Below, in pieces: positions 1-8,282 of a stretch of DNA of 64,000 nucleotides. The notes under the pieces are model-generated. The model had not been told where the DNA came from and made no database searches. It saw only the letters and a list, made by a program, of their open reading frames with translations. The stretch is from Aphanocapsa lilacina HA4352-LM1 (GTDB lineage Bacteria > Cyanobacteriota > Cyanobacteriia > Gloeobacterales > Gloeobacteraceae): contig JAHHGR010000014.1 in NCBI GenBank assembly GCA_019359725.1, positions 1-64,000 of the forward strand, written 5' to 3'. Every line of letters begins with the position of its first letter. Positions within the stretch are counted from its first letter, which is position 1. The position numbers were made by a program, and so were the translations under genes.

Positions 1-285
1 CTTGCAATGTTGCATGTGTCAGGAAGTCAGTTATGTGCATTGGCTGGGAAAATTGCTGGGCAGCTGGAGGCGCAGGGTCTGGCCCCTCGAACTGTGTGCA
101 AGCGTTCACTGATTCAACACTTCTGGGAGTATCTGAAGGACAGGCTGAGTTGGAAGTTGTTCAAAGACTTGAAAGAGTTGCAGGAGAAAGTGTGCGAGCT
201 GATGGTGAATACAACGAAAGAGGTCATAGCATCGTTGTCGGGCTATCCCTGGATCCTCGACTCTTTAAATCGCGCAGGTATTTAG
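1..285 (+). pseudogene. IS630-type transposase C-terminal remnant
   Basis: The reading frame enters from the window edge and stops at 285. Its last ~55 residues (HFWEYLKDRLSWKLFKDL, then a stretch ending VIASLSGYPWILDSL) match the usual end of IS630-family DDE transposases, where a P-E-x-N-P-I-E-x-x-W motif precedes YLKDRL. Here the residues just before HFWEYLK do not read as that motif in this frame. A neighbouring frame gives PLELCASVH, which suggests a frameshift. I read it as a broken transposase tail. Only the family assignment is firm; the upstream part lies outside the window. Confidence 0.6.
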
Positions 286-452
286 CTAAACGGTATGAGA
301 GGTTCGAGGTCGACTTTGGATCACTGCGCTCTCGGTGGCGGTTGTCGTGGTTCGAATAGTTCTTTGATTGCACCTCGAGACCCGGATAAAAGCGAGACGC
401 TACAAGTAATGGTCTTGACCCGTAAAACTAGTGGAAGACCACACTGATTATG
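286..452. other. Unassigned DNA between transposase remnants
   Basis: No convincing gene. The short open frames here show no recognisable family and probably belong to decayed mobile-element DNA. Confidence 0.4.
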
Positions 453-716
453 ATGCGTGCCTGGGATACAACCACCAACTGGCACGCTCGCTCGTCGAAG
501 CACACCACCGGCTTGGCCGGATCGAAACGGCTGTGCGTACAGCTGCAGCACGTCCTCCATCCGCCAGACGAACTCGGCCCTTACCCTGGAGATGCACCAT
601 TGCTCTTTGAGCCCGGGCTTGAGTTCGTTTTTTTAGGGTGCGACGGACGGTTTCCTCCGAAATACTGTCCACCAAGCGCGGTTGCACCAGTCTGTCCGCC
701 AGTGGTCTCCCACTAG
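453..716 (-). pseudogene. IS630-type transposase internal remnant, frameshifted
   Basis: Read on the minus strand, three frames must be joined to rebuild the protein. The first gives ADRLVQPRLVDSISEETV followed by RRTLKK, the second NELKPGLKEQWCISRV then FVWRMEDVLQLYAQPF, and the third FDPAKPVVCFDERACQLV. Together these are the HTH-to-first-catalytic-Asp part of an IS630 transposase (the D of CFDE is the expected first Asp). The first frame change lies at a run of seven T at 628-634 (A7 in the sense strand). The second lies near the QPF codons, about 540. The remainder of the catalytic domain is not recognisable. Confidence 0.6.
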
Positions 717-1025
717 CTAACGGGAAAGCTGCCGCCCAACACGGTGCTGCAGCGCATTGCCACCCGGTGGCGATTCTGCCTGAAGTCGAGCGGGCTGGAA
801 GGCGATGGCCAGCTTGCGGCTAATTTGACGTTCCGCCTCTGCATTAACTAACATGAAGCAGAGAAGCGGGTCGAATCCCCGGACGAGCGCCCAATCGCTC
901 TGAAGCTTTCGCAATTCTGCCGGTCGCAAGACCGCCGGACCTACCGGTCAGAGGCCCGGTCGGCAGAAAAAGTTTCCGGCCATGGATTTGCAGGTCTTCT
1001 CCTTGTCACTTACCGGGAGATCTCC
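717..1025. other. Unassigned DNA upstream of the helicase
   Basis: I see no supportable gene. A minus-strand open frame covers much of the stretch but has no recognisable motif. The region should hold the helicase promoter and leader; a short purine-rich stretch (GGGAGA) lies just before the helicase ATG. Confidence 0.4.
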
Positions 1026-2339
1026 ATGGCCACTGCATTTTTGGCACTCGGGCTCAGCGAGTCCGTGGTGAAGGCGCTCGACGAACTCGGCTTCGAGCGG
1101 CCGACGCCGATTCAACAAAAGAGCATTCCCTTTTTGCTGGACGGCCGCGACCTGCTCGCCCAGGCCCAGACCGGCACCGGCAAGACGGCCGCCTTCGGCT
1201 TGCCGCTGGTGGATCGCGCAGACGCGCAGGACATGCGGGTCCAGGCTTTGGTGCTCGCCCCCACGCGCGAACTGGCCGTGCAGGTGTGCGAGGCCATTCA
1301 TACCTACAGCAAGCACTCGGGTGTGCGGGTGCTGCCCATCTACGGCGGCCAGCCCATCGACCGCCAGATGCGCCGCCTGCGCGCCGGTGCGCAGATCGTG
1401 GTGGGCACCCCCGGGCGGGTACTCGATCTGATGCGGCGCGGCAGTCTGGATTTGACGGCCGTGCGCACGCTGGTGCTCGACGAAGCCGACCAGATGCTCG
1501 ATATGGGCTTTAGCGAGGATGTCCAGGCGATTCTCGAATCGGCGCCCCCGCAGCGGCAGCTGGTCTTCTTTTCAGCAACGCTGCCTGCAAGTATCCGCAA
1601 ACTCGCCGCCCGCCACCTGCGCACGCCGATGACCCTCACCATGCCCGCCGAGGAACGCGCCACCCCGGCCATCGCCCAGCGGGTCTACTTTGTCAATTTC
1701 AAAAACCGCGCCCAGGCGCTTACCCGTGTGCTCGCAGCCGAAGATCCGGCCTCGGCCTTGATTTTTACCCGCACCAAACAGGCGGCGGACGAACTGGCCG
1801 AACAACTGCAAGACGACGGCCACCGCGCCGAGGCCCTGCACGGAGACCTCAACCAGAGTGCGCGCGAGGCGGTGCTGGGCCGCTTTCGCCGCCAGCAGCT
1901 CAACATGGTGGTGGCGACGGACGTCGCCGCCCGCGGTCTCGATATTGCCGATCTCAGCCATGTGATCAACTACGACCTGCCCCAGGACGGCGAATCGTAC
2001 ATTCACCGCATCGGCCGCACCGGCCGGGCGGGGCGCACCGGGGTGGCGATCAGCTTTGCCCTACCCACCGACCGCTATCGGCTGCGGCTTATCGAACGGG
2101 CGACCGGCTCGACGCTGATTCCGGCTAAAATCCCTTCGGCGGGCGAAATTCAGGCGCGGCGTACCGAACGCCTTGTCGAGCAGCTGCGCAGCCAGTTGCA
2201 AAATTCCGTGAGTGACCCAAGTTTCGCGGTTTACCGCGGGGTGGTCGAGCAGTTGCGCGACGAATTCGATCTGAGCGATATCGCCGCCACTTTTCTCAAG
2301 CTCGCCCAACAGCGGCCGGGCAGTGTCGCCATCAACTGA
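1026..2339 (+). CDS. DEAD-box ATP-dependent RNA helicase
   Basis: This is a 437-residue superfamily 2 RNA helicase that would unwind RNA duplexes using ATP. In order it shows a Q-motif region (FERPTPIQQKSIPFLLDGRD), Walker A AQTGTGKT, PTRELA, TPGR, the DEAD box (VLDEADQM), SAT, ARGLD and HRIGRTGR, so both RecA-like lobes are complete. The C-terminal tail after about residue 370 is short, with no extra RNA-binding domain visible. That fits the RhlE/CshA-like or cyanobacterial Crh type, but I cannot pick one. The start is ATG at 1026 after a GGGAGA stretch. A strong terminator follows at 2395-2433, so it is probably monocistronic. Cyanobacterial DEAD-box helicases are often cold or redox regulated; nothing here shows that directly. 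Confidence 0.95.
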   Translation: MATAFLALGLSESVVKALDELGFERPTPIQQKSIPFLLDGRDLLAQAQTGTGKTAAFGLPLVDRADAQDMRVQALVLAPTRELAVQVCEAIHTYSKHSGVRVLPIYGGQPIDRQMRRLRAGAQIVVGTPGRVLDLMRRGSLDLTAVRTLVLDEADQMLDMGFSEDVQAILESAPPQRQLVFFSATLPASIRKLAARHLRTPMTLTMPAEERATPAIAQRVYFVNFKNRAQALTRVLAAEDPASALIFTRTKQAADELAEQLQDDGHRAEALHGDLNQSAREAVLGRFRRQQLNMVVATDVAARGLDIADLSHVINYDLPQDGESYIHRIGRTGRAGRTGVAISFALPTDRYRLRLIERATGSTLIPAKIPSAGEIQARRTERLVEQLRSQLQNSVSDPSFAVYRGVVEQLRDEFDLSDIAATFLKLAQQRPGSVAIN

Positions 2340-2394
2340 GGCGCAAACTGTCCAGGCTTGCGACCGCCCGGTTGGCGGCTCGGGCGGCTGGTGC

Positions 2395-2433
2395 GCTCCG
2401 CCACAATTCGGATAGATTGTGGCGGAGCCTTTT
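2395..2433 (+). terminator. Intrinsic terminator after the helicase gene
   Basis: A perfect 13-bp stem (GCTCCGCCACAAT at 2395-2407, ATTGTGGCGGAGC at 2416-2428) encloses an 8-nt loop and is followed by CTTTT. It lies 56 bases after the helicase stop codon and ends just before the next small gene. Confidence 0.75.
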
Positions 2434-2444
2434 GGTCTTGTCCG

Positions 2445-2720
2445 ATGCTGCCGCCGCTCATTCAATCGTGTCCCGGTTGCCGGGGACGGGGCTTCCTGCC
2501 CAACCCCAAGCTGCCTGAAGCCCTGTGCCGACAGCGGCAGGACTGGAGCACCACGACCTGGTACACCGCCTGGGAGGCTATGTGCGAGGATTACGGCGGA
2601 GCGGCACTCCCGTGCCCGTTCTGCCTGGGCAGCGGCACATTGTTGACGGCCGCGGGCGAGCAGGTGGCGCAAGTGGTCCGCTTTTTGCACTCGCCGTCCG
2701 CTCCGCACCCAAATTTGTAG
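2445..2720 (+). CDS. Small DnaJ-like zinc-finger protein
   Basis: A 91-residue protein starting MLPPLIQSCPGCRGRG. It carries two CxxCxGxG-type half sites, CPGCRGRGF near the N-terminus and CPFCLGSGT near residue 65, the pattern of DnaJ cysteine-rich zinc-binding repeats. With two half sites it could bind one zinc. Tryptophans and an acidic middle (W..W.AMCEDYGG) separate the pairs. I chose ATG 2445 because the longer in-frame start at 2358 would run through the helicase terminator. It lies 9 bases before glutathione reductase and is probably co-transcribed with it. Its role is unknown; redox or metal-linked chaperone work is a guess from the motif and neighbour. Confidence 0.7.
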   Translation: MLPPLIQSCPGCRGRGFLPNPKLPEALCRQRQDWSTTTWYTAWEAMCEDYGGAALPCPFCLGSGTLLTAAGEQVAQVVRFLHSPSAPHPNL

Positions 2721-2729
2721 AGGAACCCC

Positions 2730-4091
2730 GTGGCATCTGAGAGCTGCGATTTGCTGGTAATCGGCGCCGGTTCCGGGGGGCTGGCCGCGGCCAAGCGCGC
2801 GGCAGGCCACGGGGCGAAGGTAATCCTCATCGAAGAAGATCTAGTAGGCGGCACCTGCGTGATCCGCGGCTGCATCCCCAAAAAGTTGATGGTCTACGCT
2901 TCGCACTTTGCGCACCTGTACGAGGACGCGGTGGGCTACGGCTGGCAGAAAGTCGAGGCGCGCTTCGACTGGCAAACCCTGGTGAGTGCCGTCGATCGCG
3001 AGATCCGACGCTTGAGTGCCCTGCACGTGGGGCTGCTTGAGAACATGGGTATCCGGTTGGTTTACGGCCACGCCGGTTTCATCGATCCGCGCACCGTGGA
3101 AGTGGACGGGCGAAAATTCACAGCCACCAAGATCTTGATCGCCGTGGGCAGCGAGGCGGTACTGCCGCCCACCCCCGGCATCGAATACGTCGCCACCTCC
3201 CGCCGGATGTTCAAACTGCCCGAGCAACCCGACCGGCTTGCGGTGATTGGCGGCGGCTATATCGGTGTGGAATTTGCCTGCCTGATGAACAGCCTCGGCT
3301 CCCAAGTCACCCAGATCCTGCGCGGCGATGCGATTTTGCGCGGCTTCGACGAGGACATCCGCCTGCACCTGCAGCAGAGCATGGCTAATCACGGCATTGC
3401 CTTTTGCCCCGACACCGAGGTCGAAAAGATCGAAAAGACCGCAGCGGGCCTCAGCTTGAGCCTTGCGGGCGCTCGAAGTTCGGGCCTCACCGTCGATGCG
3501 GGCGTGCTGTTCGCGGTCGGTCGTGCGCCTAATATCGGCGGCCTCGGGCTCGACAACGCCGGGGTGGAAATTGTCAAAGGGGCCCTAGCGGTGGACGAGC
3601 GCGCCCGGACCAACCAGCCCCACATCTACGCCGTGGGCGATTGCACCAACCGCGTGATGCTGACTCCCGTCGCCATCGCCGAAGGTCGGGCCTTTGCGGA
3701 TCGCGAGTTCGCCAACCTGCCTACCCGGGTGAACTACAACACCATCCCGACGGCGGTGTTCAGCCAGCCGGAGGTAGGCACGGTCGGTCTGAGCGAGGCC
3801 GAGGCCAAACGGCAGTTGGGCGAAGCGAGCGTCACAGTCTACCGGGCCCGCTTCCGCTCGCTGTATTACAATCTAGCGGGCCGCGACGAGCGCACCTGGA
3901 TCAAGCTCGTCGTCGATAGACAAAGCGACCGGGTCGTGGGAGTGCACATGGTCGGCAAGGACGCCGCTGAAATCATCCAGTCGGTGGCGATCGCCGTCAC
4001 CATGGGGGCCACCAAGCGCGACTTCGATGCGACGATGGCGCTGCACCCGACCACCGCTGAGGAGTTCGTCACCTTGATGTCCTCCTCCTGA
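2730..4091 (+). CDS. gor: Glutathione-disulfide reductase
   Basis: A 453-residue FAD- and NADPH-binding flavoprotein that reduces oxidised glutathione in the cytoplasm. Visible features are the N-terminal FAD site (VIGAGSGGLAAAKRA), the redox-active disulfide in GGTCVIRGCIPKKLM, a central NAD(P) site (VIGGGYIGVEFA), the second FAD motif (IYAVGDC) and the C-terminal dimer interface with the catalytic His in MALHPTTAEEF. The VIRGC spacing and overall form resemble cyanobacterial enzymes. Translation starts at GTG 2730, 9 bases after the zinc-finger gene. Related pyridine nucleotide-disulfide oxidoreductases such as trypanothione or mercuric reductases fit less well because the first catalytic motif and the C-terminal HPTxxEE are of glutathione-reductase type. 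Confidence 0.93.
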   Translation: MASESCDLLVIGAGSGGLAAAKRAAGHGAKVILIEEDLVGGTCVIRGCIPKKLMVYASHFAHLYEDAVGYGWQKVEARFDWQTLVSAVDREIRRLSALHVGLLENMGIRLVYGHAGFIDPRTVEVDGRKFTATKILIAVGSEAVLPPTPGIEYVATSRRMFKLPEQPDRLAVIGGGYIGVEFACLMNSLGSQVTQILRGDAILRGFDEDIRLHLQQSMANHGIAFCPDTEVEKIEKTAAGLSLSLAGARSSGLTVDAGVLFAVGRAPNIGGLGLDNAGVEIVKGALAVDERARTNQPHIYAVGDCTNRVMLTPVAIAEGRAFADREFANLPTRVNYNTIPTAVFSQPEVGTVGLSEAEAKRQLGEASVTVYRARFRSLYYNLAGRDERTWIKLVVDRQSDRVVGVHMVGKDAAEIIQSVAIAVTMGATKRDFDATMALHPTTAEEFVTLMSSS

Positions 4092-4207
4092 AGCCCCAAG
4101 GCGGCCGCTCCGCTCGATGTCCGTAGAGCCAAAATCTACCAACCGAAGGATTCTCCGCGGCAGCGAAACCTGTCATCACAGTTACAGCGTGTACCAGGAA
4201 ATGAGCT

Positions 4208-5005
4208 ATGGATTTGGGTCTCACCGGCAAGGTCGCTGTCGTCACGGGGGGTGACTCCGGTATTGGTAAAGCAACCGCCGAACGGCTTGCCCAAGAAGGT
4301 GCAAGCGTTGCCGTAACGGATAGAACGTCGGAGTCGCTTGAGCGGGCAACCGAAGAGATTGGAAAATTTGGCGAGGTCTTTGGGGTGCAGGCCGACCTGA
4401 CCAAGCCGGATGACGTCGAGAGCGCCAGACGTCGGATTCTTGAGCGCTTTGGCGCCGTTCACATTCTTGTCCATGCCGCAGGGATCACAGGTGCGAGTAA
4501 GGATTTTCTCGAGCTGAGCGATCAAGATTGGTACAAAACCATCGAAGTCGATCTGATGGCGGTTGTCCGAACCTGTCGCGCCTTTATTCCGGCGATGCGC
4601 GAGGCGGGTTGGGGACGGGTGATTTTGCTGAGTTCAGAGGACGCTCTGCAGCCCTATCCTGAAGAAATGCCGTACTGTGCCTGCAAAGCGGGGGTGCTCA
4701 ATCTGGCCAAGAATTTATCCAAAGCCTATGCCGGGGACGGTGTGCTGGTGAACACCGTCTCCCCCGCATTCGTCGCCACTCCGATGACGGACGCCATGAT
4801 GGAAAAGCGTTCGCAACAGATGGGCATCAGCATCGAGGAGGCGGTCAGCACTTTCTTGGAGCAGAATCGTCCCTATCTCGAACTGAAGCGGCGCGGTCGT
4901 CCGCAGGAGGTGGCGGATGTCATTGCCTTTTTATGTTCTGAGCGGTCGAGCTTTGTAGTGGGTGCGAATTGGCGGGTGGACGGCGGCTCGGTTGGCAGTT
5001 TGTAG
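4208..5005 (+). CDS. Short-chain dehydrogenase/reductase
   Basis: A 265-residue classical SDR. It has the Rossmann glycine motif TGGDSGIG at the N-terminus, the HAAG variant of NNAG, catalytic Ser in SSEDAL, Tyr-Lys in YCACK, and a C-terminal cofactor/substrate loop ending VDGGS. The Tyr-Cys-Ala-Cys-Lys active site and an 11-residue insert between the catalytic Ser and Tyr are slightly unusual. The start ATG 4208 has AGGAAA upstream. It is separated from gor by 116 bases, so an independent promoter is likely. The substrate cannot be told; FabG-like ketoreductases and sugar or alcohol dehydrogenases share this fold. Confidence 0.88.
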   Translation: MDLGLTGKVAVVTGGDSGIGKATAERLAQEGASVAVTDRTSESLERATEEIGKFGEVFGVQADLTKPDDVESARRRILERFGAVHILVHAAGITGASKDFLELSDQDWYKTIEVDLMAVVRTCRAFIPAMREAGWGRVILLSSEDALQPYPEEMPYCACKAGVLNLAKNLSKAYAGDGVLVNTVSPAFVATPMTDAMMEKRSQQMGISIEEAVSTFLEQNRPYLELKRRGRPQEVADVIAFLCSERSSFVVGANWRVDGGSVGSL

Positions 5006-5134
5006 GGAGCAATTTGGTCTTTTCGGAGGAACGGCCTAGCTATAGGAACAGTTTCTTCGACAAGAACACCGATCCTATACGGATGTCGCCCCCGTTTTTG
5101 CGTCGAGGTCCGACTGAATGGCGGCGCAAACCAA

Positions 5135-6847
5135 TCAGGCCGGGGCGGTGTAGCGGCGCTCGACGGCATCCAGGATGCGTTCGCGGCTCTCGGTGGCAGA
5201 AAGCGCTCGATCTGCTTCGATGCGGGCCGCTTCCTCCGCAAGGTCGCGGTCTTTGATCGCCTCGCGAAACCAGCACGAGTAGTCGCCCGAGCGCAGGTGA
5301 AACAGCCAGGTCTCCTCGTCGACGCCCACCGCCATCTGCCGGAACAGCTCCAGGTTGTGGGCGCGCAGGTTGAGCCGCGCCTGCGGACCGCGAAAATAGA
5401 AGCTCCTGTCTTCACCGAGTTTGCCCTCGGCGTATTTGCGCAGGTGGCGGCGGCGCTCGGCGCGGGGCGGGGCGATGCGAAACAGATACGGCGCTTCCCC
5501 GGTGTGCCGGTCCCAGGCCATCACCTCGCCAGGCTGCAGCTTCGGCGGATCGAGCTGCGGCGCGCTCAAGCCGATCCGCTCGCAGAAGGCGGCGATCGTC
5601 CGCGCGGGGTGTTCGCCGACGGCGTAGACGCTGTCGACGGGCAGCAGGGCTGCCGCTGAAACGCTCTCCGGGTGCACCGTCACCAGCACCATGCCCTGAA
5701 GGGCATGGGGCAGCGTCAGCGTCGCCGGGTCCCAGGTGGAGGGCAGCAGGTGATGGGCCTCGTCAACGACAATCCAGTGGGGGCGACCCGTCTGCACCCG
5801 CAGCAGTTGCAACTGCGGCAGCAGATCGGCGAAGTAGCCCGGACGATCGGCAAGCTGCACTCCCAGTAGGTTGACGATGACGTTTTGGTCGGGTTGGGCG
5901 AGCAGTTCGAGCACCTTGGCGGGTTGCGGGGGTTGGGAACTGTCGCCCAGAACGAGGGAGCCCTCGAATTGCTCGTAGTCGCCCTCCGGATCGACCAGGC
6001 AGAACTGGTAGCCCTGCTCGATCACACGTTCGAGCATGCCGGCGGTGAAGGTCGATTTGCCGCCGCCGGAGGTGCCCGCGAGCAGTACGCTCGTGCCGTA
6101 GGGGCGCAGGCTGATCTCGCTCCGGTCGGTGCCGGTGCCGAGCAAGATATTGTGGCGCTCGATGCCCGGCTCGAGATCTTCGAGGTCCGAATCGACGAGC
6201 CGTTCAACCAGCTCGATCACCCCCGCCCCCCGCGCCCCCGCAGTCACGAGGTCGGCCTGTTCTTTGAGCATCGGCAGGGCGTTGGCGACCGCCACGGCGC
6301 ACTCGCAGGCTCTCAAAAAGGCGTGGTCGTTCTCGGCGTCCCCCACGCCCACGACGTTGTGCGCCGACAACCCCAATTCCTCCAGAGCCACCGCCAGGCC
6401 GCTCGCCTTGTTGACCCCGGGCGGCAGGACCATCACCGCTCCTTTATTAAAGATCACCTGCAGTTCGAGTCCCAGGTCGCGGATCGCTTCGAGTACGGCC
6501 GTCTCGTTCGGCTCCCAGGTAGCCACGATCACCCGCCCGAGCGAAAGCGGCGAGACGCCCCGCTCGCGCAGCCGCTCGACGAACGCCTCGGGCGGCTCGG
6601 GACCCAGGCGGACTGCTTCTTTGCTCGCGGGCCGGTAGAGCAGGGCGCCGTTCTCGGCCACCACCCGCTCGAAAAGTTCGAGATGGGCAAAGACGCGCGT
6701 GAGATCGTCCAATTCTCGGCCGGTGACCAGCAGCAGCTTGCGGCCGGAGTTGCGCAGGCGTTCGAGGGCTTCGAGGGTGCGATCGTCGACGCGGCCGTCG
6801 GTGGCCAGGGTGCCGTCGTAATCGCAGGCGAGTGCCAGGTAATGCAT
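5135..6847 (-). CDS. HAD-superfamily phosphatase fused to a HerA-like ATPase
   Basis: A 570-residue two-domain protein starting MHYLALACDYDGTLA. Residues ~1-225 are a HAD type IIB hydrolase: motif I DYDGTLA at residues 9-15, VTGRE after it, and the GVGDAENDHAF motif near residue 165. Residues ~240-460 are a P-loop ATPase: Walker A GTSGGGKST near residue 259, VDPEGDYEQF, and Walker B VVDEAHHLLP near residue 360, as in HerA/VirB4/DUF87-type ATPases. The C-terminal ~100 residues are helical and rich in Arg and Glu (KYAEGKLGEDRSFYFRG, W.FHLRSGDYS.W). I chose ATG 6847; a longer frame adds 19 low-quality residues. The gene stands alone, converging on the SDR. The biochemical role is unknown. Confidence 0.82.
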   Translation of the reverse strand: MHYLALACDYDGTLATDGRVDDRTLEALERLRNSGRKLLLVTGRELDDLTRVFAHLELFERVVAENGALLYRPASKEAVRLGPEPPEAFVERLRERGVSPLSLGRVIVATWEPNETAVLEAIRDLGLELQVIFNKGAVMVLPPGVNKASGLAVALEELGLSAHNVVGVGDAENDHAFLRACECAVAVANALPMLKEQADLVTAGARGAGVIELVERLVDSDLEDLEPGIERHNILLGTGTDRSEISLRPYGTSVLLAGTSGGGKSTFTAGMLERVIEQGYQFCLVDPEGDYEQFEGSLVLGDSSQPPQPAKVLELLAQPDQNVIVNLLGVQLADRPGYFADLLPQLQLLRVQTGRPHWIVVDEAHHLLPSTWDPATLTLPHALQGMVLVTVHPESVSAAALLPVDSVYAVGEHPARTIAAFCERIGLSAPQLDPPKLQPGEVMAWDRHTGEAPYLFRIAPPRAERRRHLRKYAEGKLGEDRSFYFRGPQARLNLRAHNLELFRQMAVGVDEETWLFHLRSGDYSCWFREAIKDRDLAEEAARIEADRALSATESRERILDAVERRYTAPA

Positions 6848-7178
6848 GGGCGGTTTTTGTCGATCGATGCGTTCACTTTGCCCAAACGGCGCCCGGCGTT
6901 GCAAGAACCCTCGGGCAGAGCCGCTGCGACGGGAGTAGGCGTTGCGCCGGGCTTCTCGTCGCCTGCATCGAAGCGACCCGGCGGGTACGACGGCCTGCAG
7001 TCCTTCGGGGATGGCCCTGAAATCTGTTTGTTGCTCAACTGTTCAAATGGCACCCACAGGACGAGCGGCAACCGGCAGATTGGCCAAAAACTTCGACAGA
7101 CCACCCTTCCAGGCCCACCGCCTGACCCCTTGCACCCGAAACCTGCTCTAGGCTGGTCTGGCTGAGCGGAGAATCTGA
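6848..7178. other. Divergent intergenic region
   Basis: 331 bases between the divergent HAD-ATPase and narM genes. I see no gene. It should hold both promoters, but I could not find a convincing -35/-10 pair. Confidence 0.4.
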
Positions 7179-7649
7179 ATGCACCCGGACGCGCTGTTGT
7201 TTTTTGAACAGGACTTTTGGCCCGAACTGGAGTGCATGCCGATGGGTGTGCGCTACAAGCTGGATCGGTGCGCCACCAAGGTGAGCCTGCGCCACTGGCA
7301 ACTGCTGGATACCGCCGAGCGCGAGGAACTGGTGGCCCTGCCGGGCGAAGGCGCCGAGCAGGCGGATTTCTACCGCGCGCGGCTGGAGGAACTGGCCCGC
7401 AAGTACGGCTTTGCCCTGGTGACTATCGATCCCGACCCGGCTCCCTGGCAGGCCGATAGCAATCGGCTGGATCTGGAGGCGGCATTTTGGCGGGCCTTAA
7501 GCCCCTTCGAGCGCTTCGTCTGCCTCAAAGCCCAGGCTTCGAGCAAACAGGCGGACCTGCTCCCCCGGGTACTCGCCCGGCTCAAAGAAAACCACCCGGC
7601 GACGCTACCGGGCGGGGAGGTTCGATTAGAAACTCCTGGCTGTCGGTGA
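7179..7649 (+). CDS. narM: Nitrate reductase-associated protein, NarM type
   Basis: A 156-residue soluble protein resembling the cyanobacterial nitrate-reductase-associated family. The diagnostic part is the N-terminal F-E-Q-D-F-W-x-x-L-x-C-M-P-M-x-V-R-Y-K-L-D pattern, followed by KVSLRHWQLL, and a second, similar but weaker half (LSPFERFVCLKAQ). In cyanobacteria NarM is needed for active ferredoxin-nitrate reductase. No nitrate assimilation gene is adjacent, so its partner would be encoded elsewhere. The last 68 bases overlap, tail to tail, the antisense phosphatase gene. The acidic residues and lack of cysteine clusters argue against an Fe-S role. Confidence 0.72.
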   Translation: MHPDALLFFEQDFWPELECMPMGVRYKLDRCATKVSLRHWQLLDTAEREELVALPGEGAEQADFYRARLEELARKYGFALVTIDPDPAPWQADSNRLDLEAAFWRALSPFERFVCLKAQASSKQADLLPRVLARLKENHPATLPGGEVRLETPGCR

Positions 7650-8235
7650 GGTAAGCCGCAAGCGGCCCCTCGGGCGCTCCGAAATCGACGCAGACCGCCT
7701 GGGGGGTGAGCACCGGTGTGTGGTAGTGCCCGAAGACCACCTGGATGCCGGGGGTCCAGTACTCGGGCATGTCCCACCAGCGGATGCGGTAAATCTTGCC
7801 CTGAGTGTCATGGAAGCGCGGCCCCCACAGGTGTTCGTCGCTCGCACAGGTGGGGCTCCAGTAGGCATGTACGACAGCGATCTGCGGGAAGAGCAGCACC
7901 GTCGGCAACCCGGCAAGCCAGGCTATCAGCCGCTCGCGCCAGGGGGCGCTCTGGGAGCGGATGCGCTCCAGGGTGGCGGCAAGGCCGCCACCCACCTGCA
8001 CGGGGTTGCCCTTGAGCGCCCGCAGGAGTTTGTCGTCGTGGTTGCCCTTTACGGCCCGATAGCGCTGGGTGATGAGCGTGTCGAGCACCCGCACCGGGTC
8101 AGGTCCGCGATCGACAAAATCCCCCACGAAGACCGGTTCGTAACCGGCGGGCAGGCGCGCCAGCAGTGTAAACAACTGCTCGGCACTGCCGTGGACGTCG
8201 CCGATCACGGCAAGCTTTGGGGAAGGAACGCTCAT
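7582..8235 (-). CDS. Calcineurin-like metallophosphoesterase
   Basis: A 217-residue protein starting MSVPSPKLAVIGDVHG. It shows the metallophosphatase signature in order: GDVHG, GDFVDRGPD, GNHDD, then VVHAYW and FGHYHTP, which supply the Asp, His and Asn ligands for a dinuclear metal centre. This matches the bacterial PrpA/ApaH-like serine/threonine phosphatase or diadenosine tetraphosphatase group. The substrate is not determined. I chose ATG 8235 because the extra N-terminal stretch of the longer frame overlaps the small zinc-ribbon gene and is low-complexity. The 3' end overlaps narM on the other strand. Confidence 0.88.
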   Translation of the reverse strand: MSVPSPKLAVIGDVHGSAEQLFTLLARLPAGYEPVFVGDFVDRGPDPVRVLDTLITQRYRAVKGNHDDKLLRALKGNPVQVGGGLAATLERIRSQSAPWRERLIAWLAGLPTVLLFPQIAVVHAYWSPTCASDEHLWGPRFHDTQGKIYRIRWWDMPEYWTPGIQVVFGHYHTPVLTPQAVCVDFGAPEGPLAAYLTDSQEFLIEPPRPVASPGGFL

Positions 8236-8282
8236 GGTGTCGATCGTCACCCCAAAGCCCGCCAACGGCAAGGGTCGGTTGA

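Noticed and set aside
856-885. A tRNA T-arm-like segment (CGGGTCGAATCCCCG)
   Set aside because: No anticodon or acceptor arms can be built around it; the stem is a chance GC-rich match.
5885-7165. A 426-codon plus-strand open frame opposite the HAD-ATPase
   Set aside because: The minus strand carries the HAD and P-loop motifs; the plus-strand translation has none.
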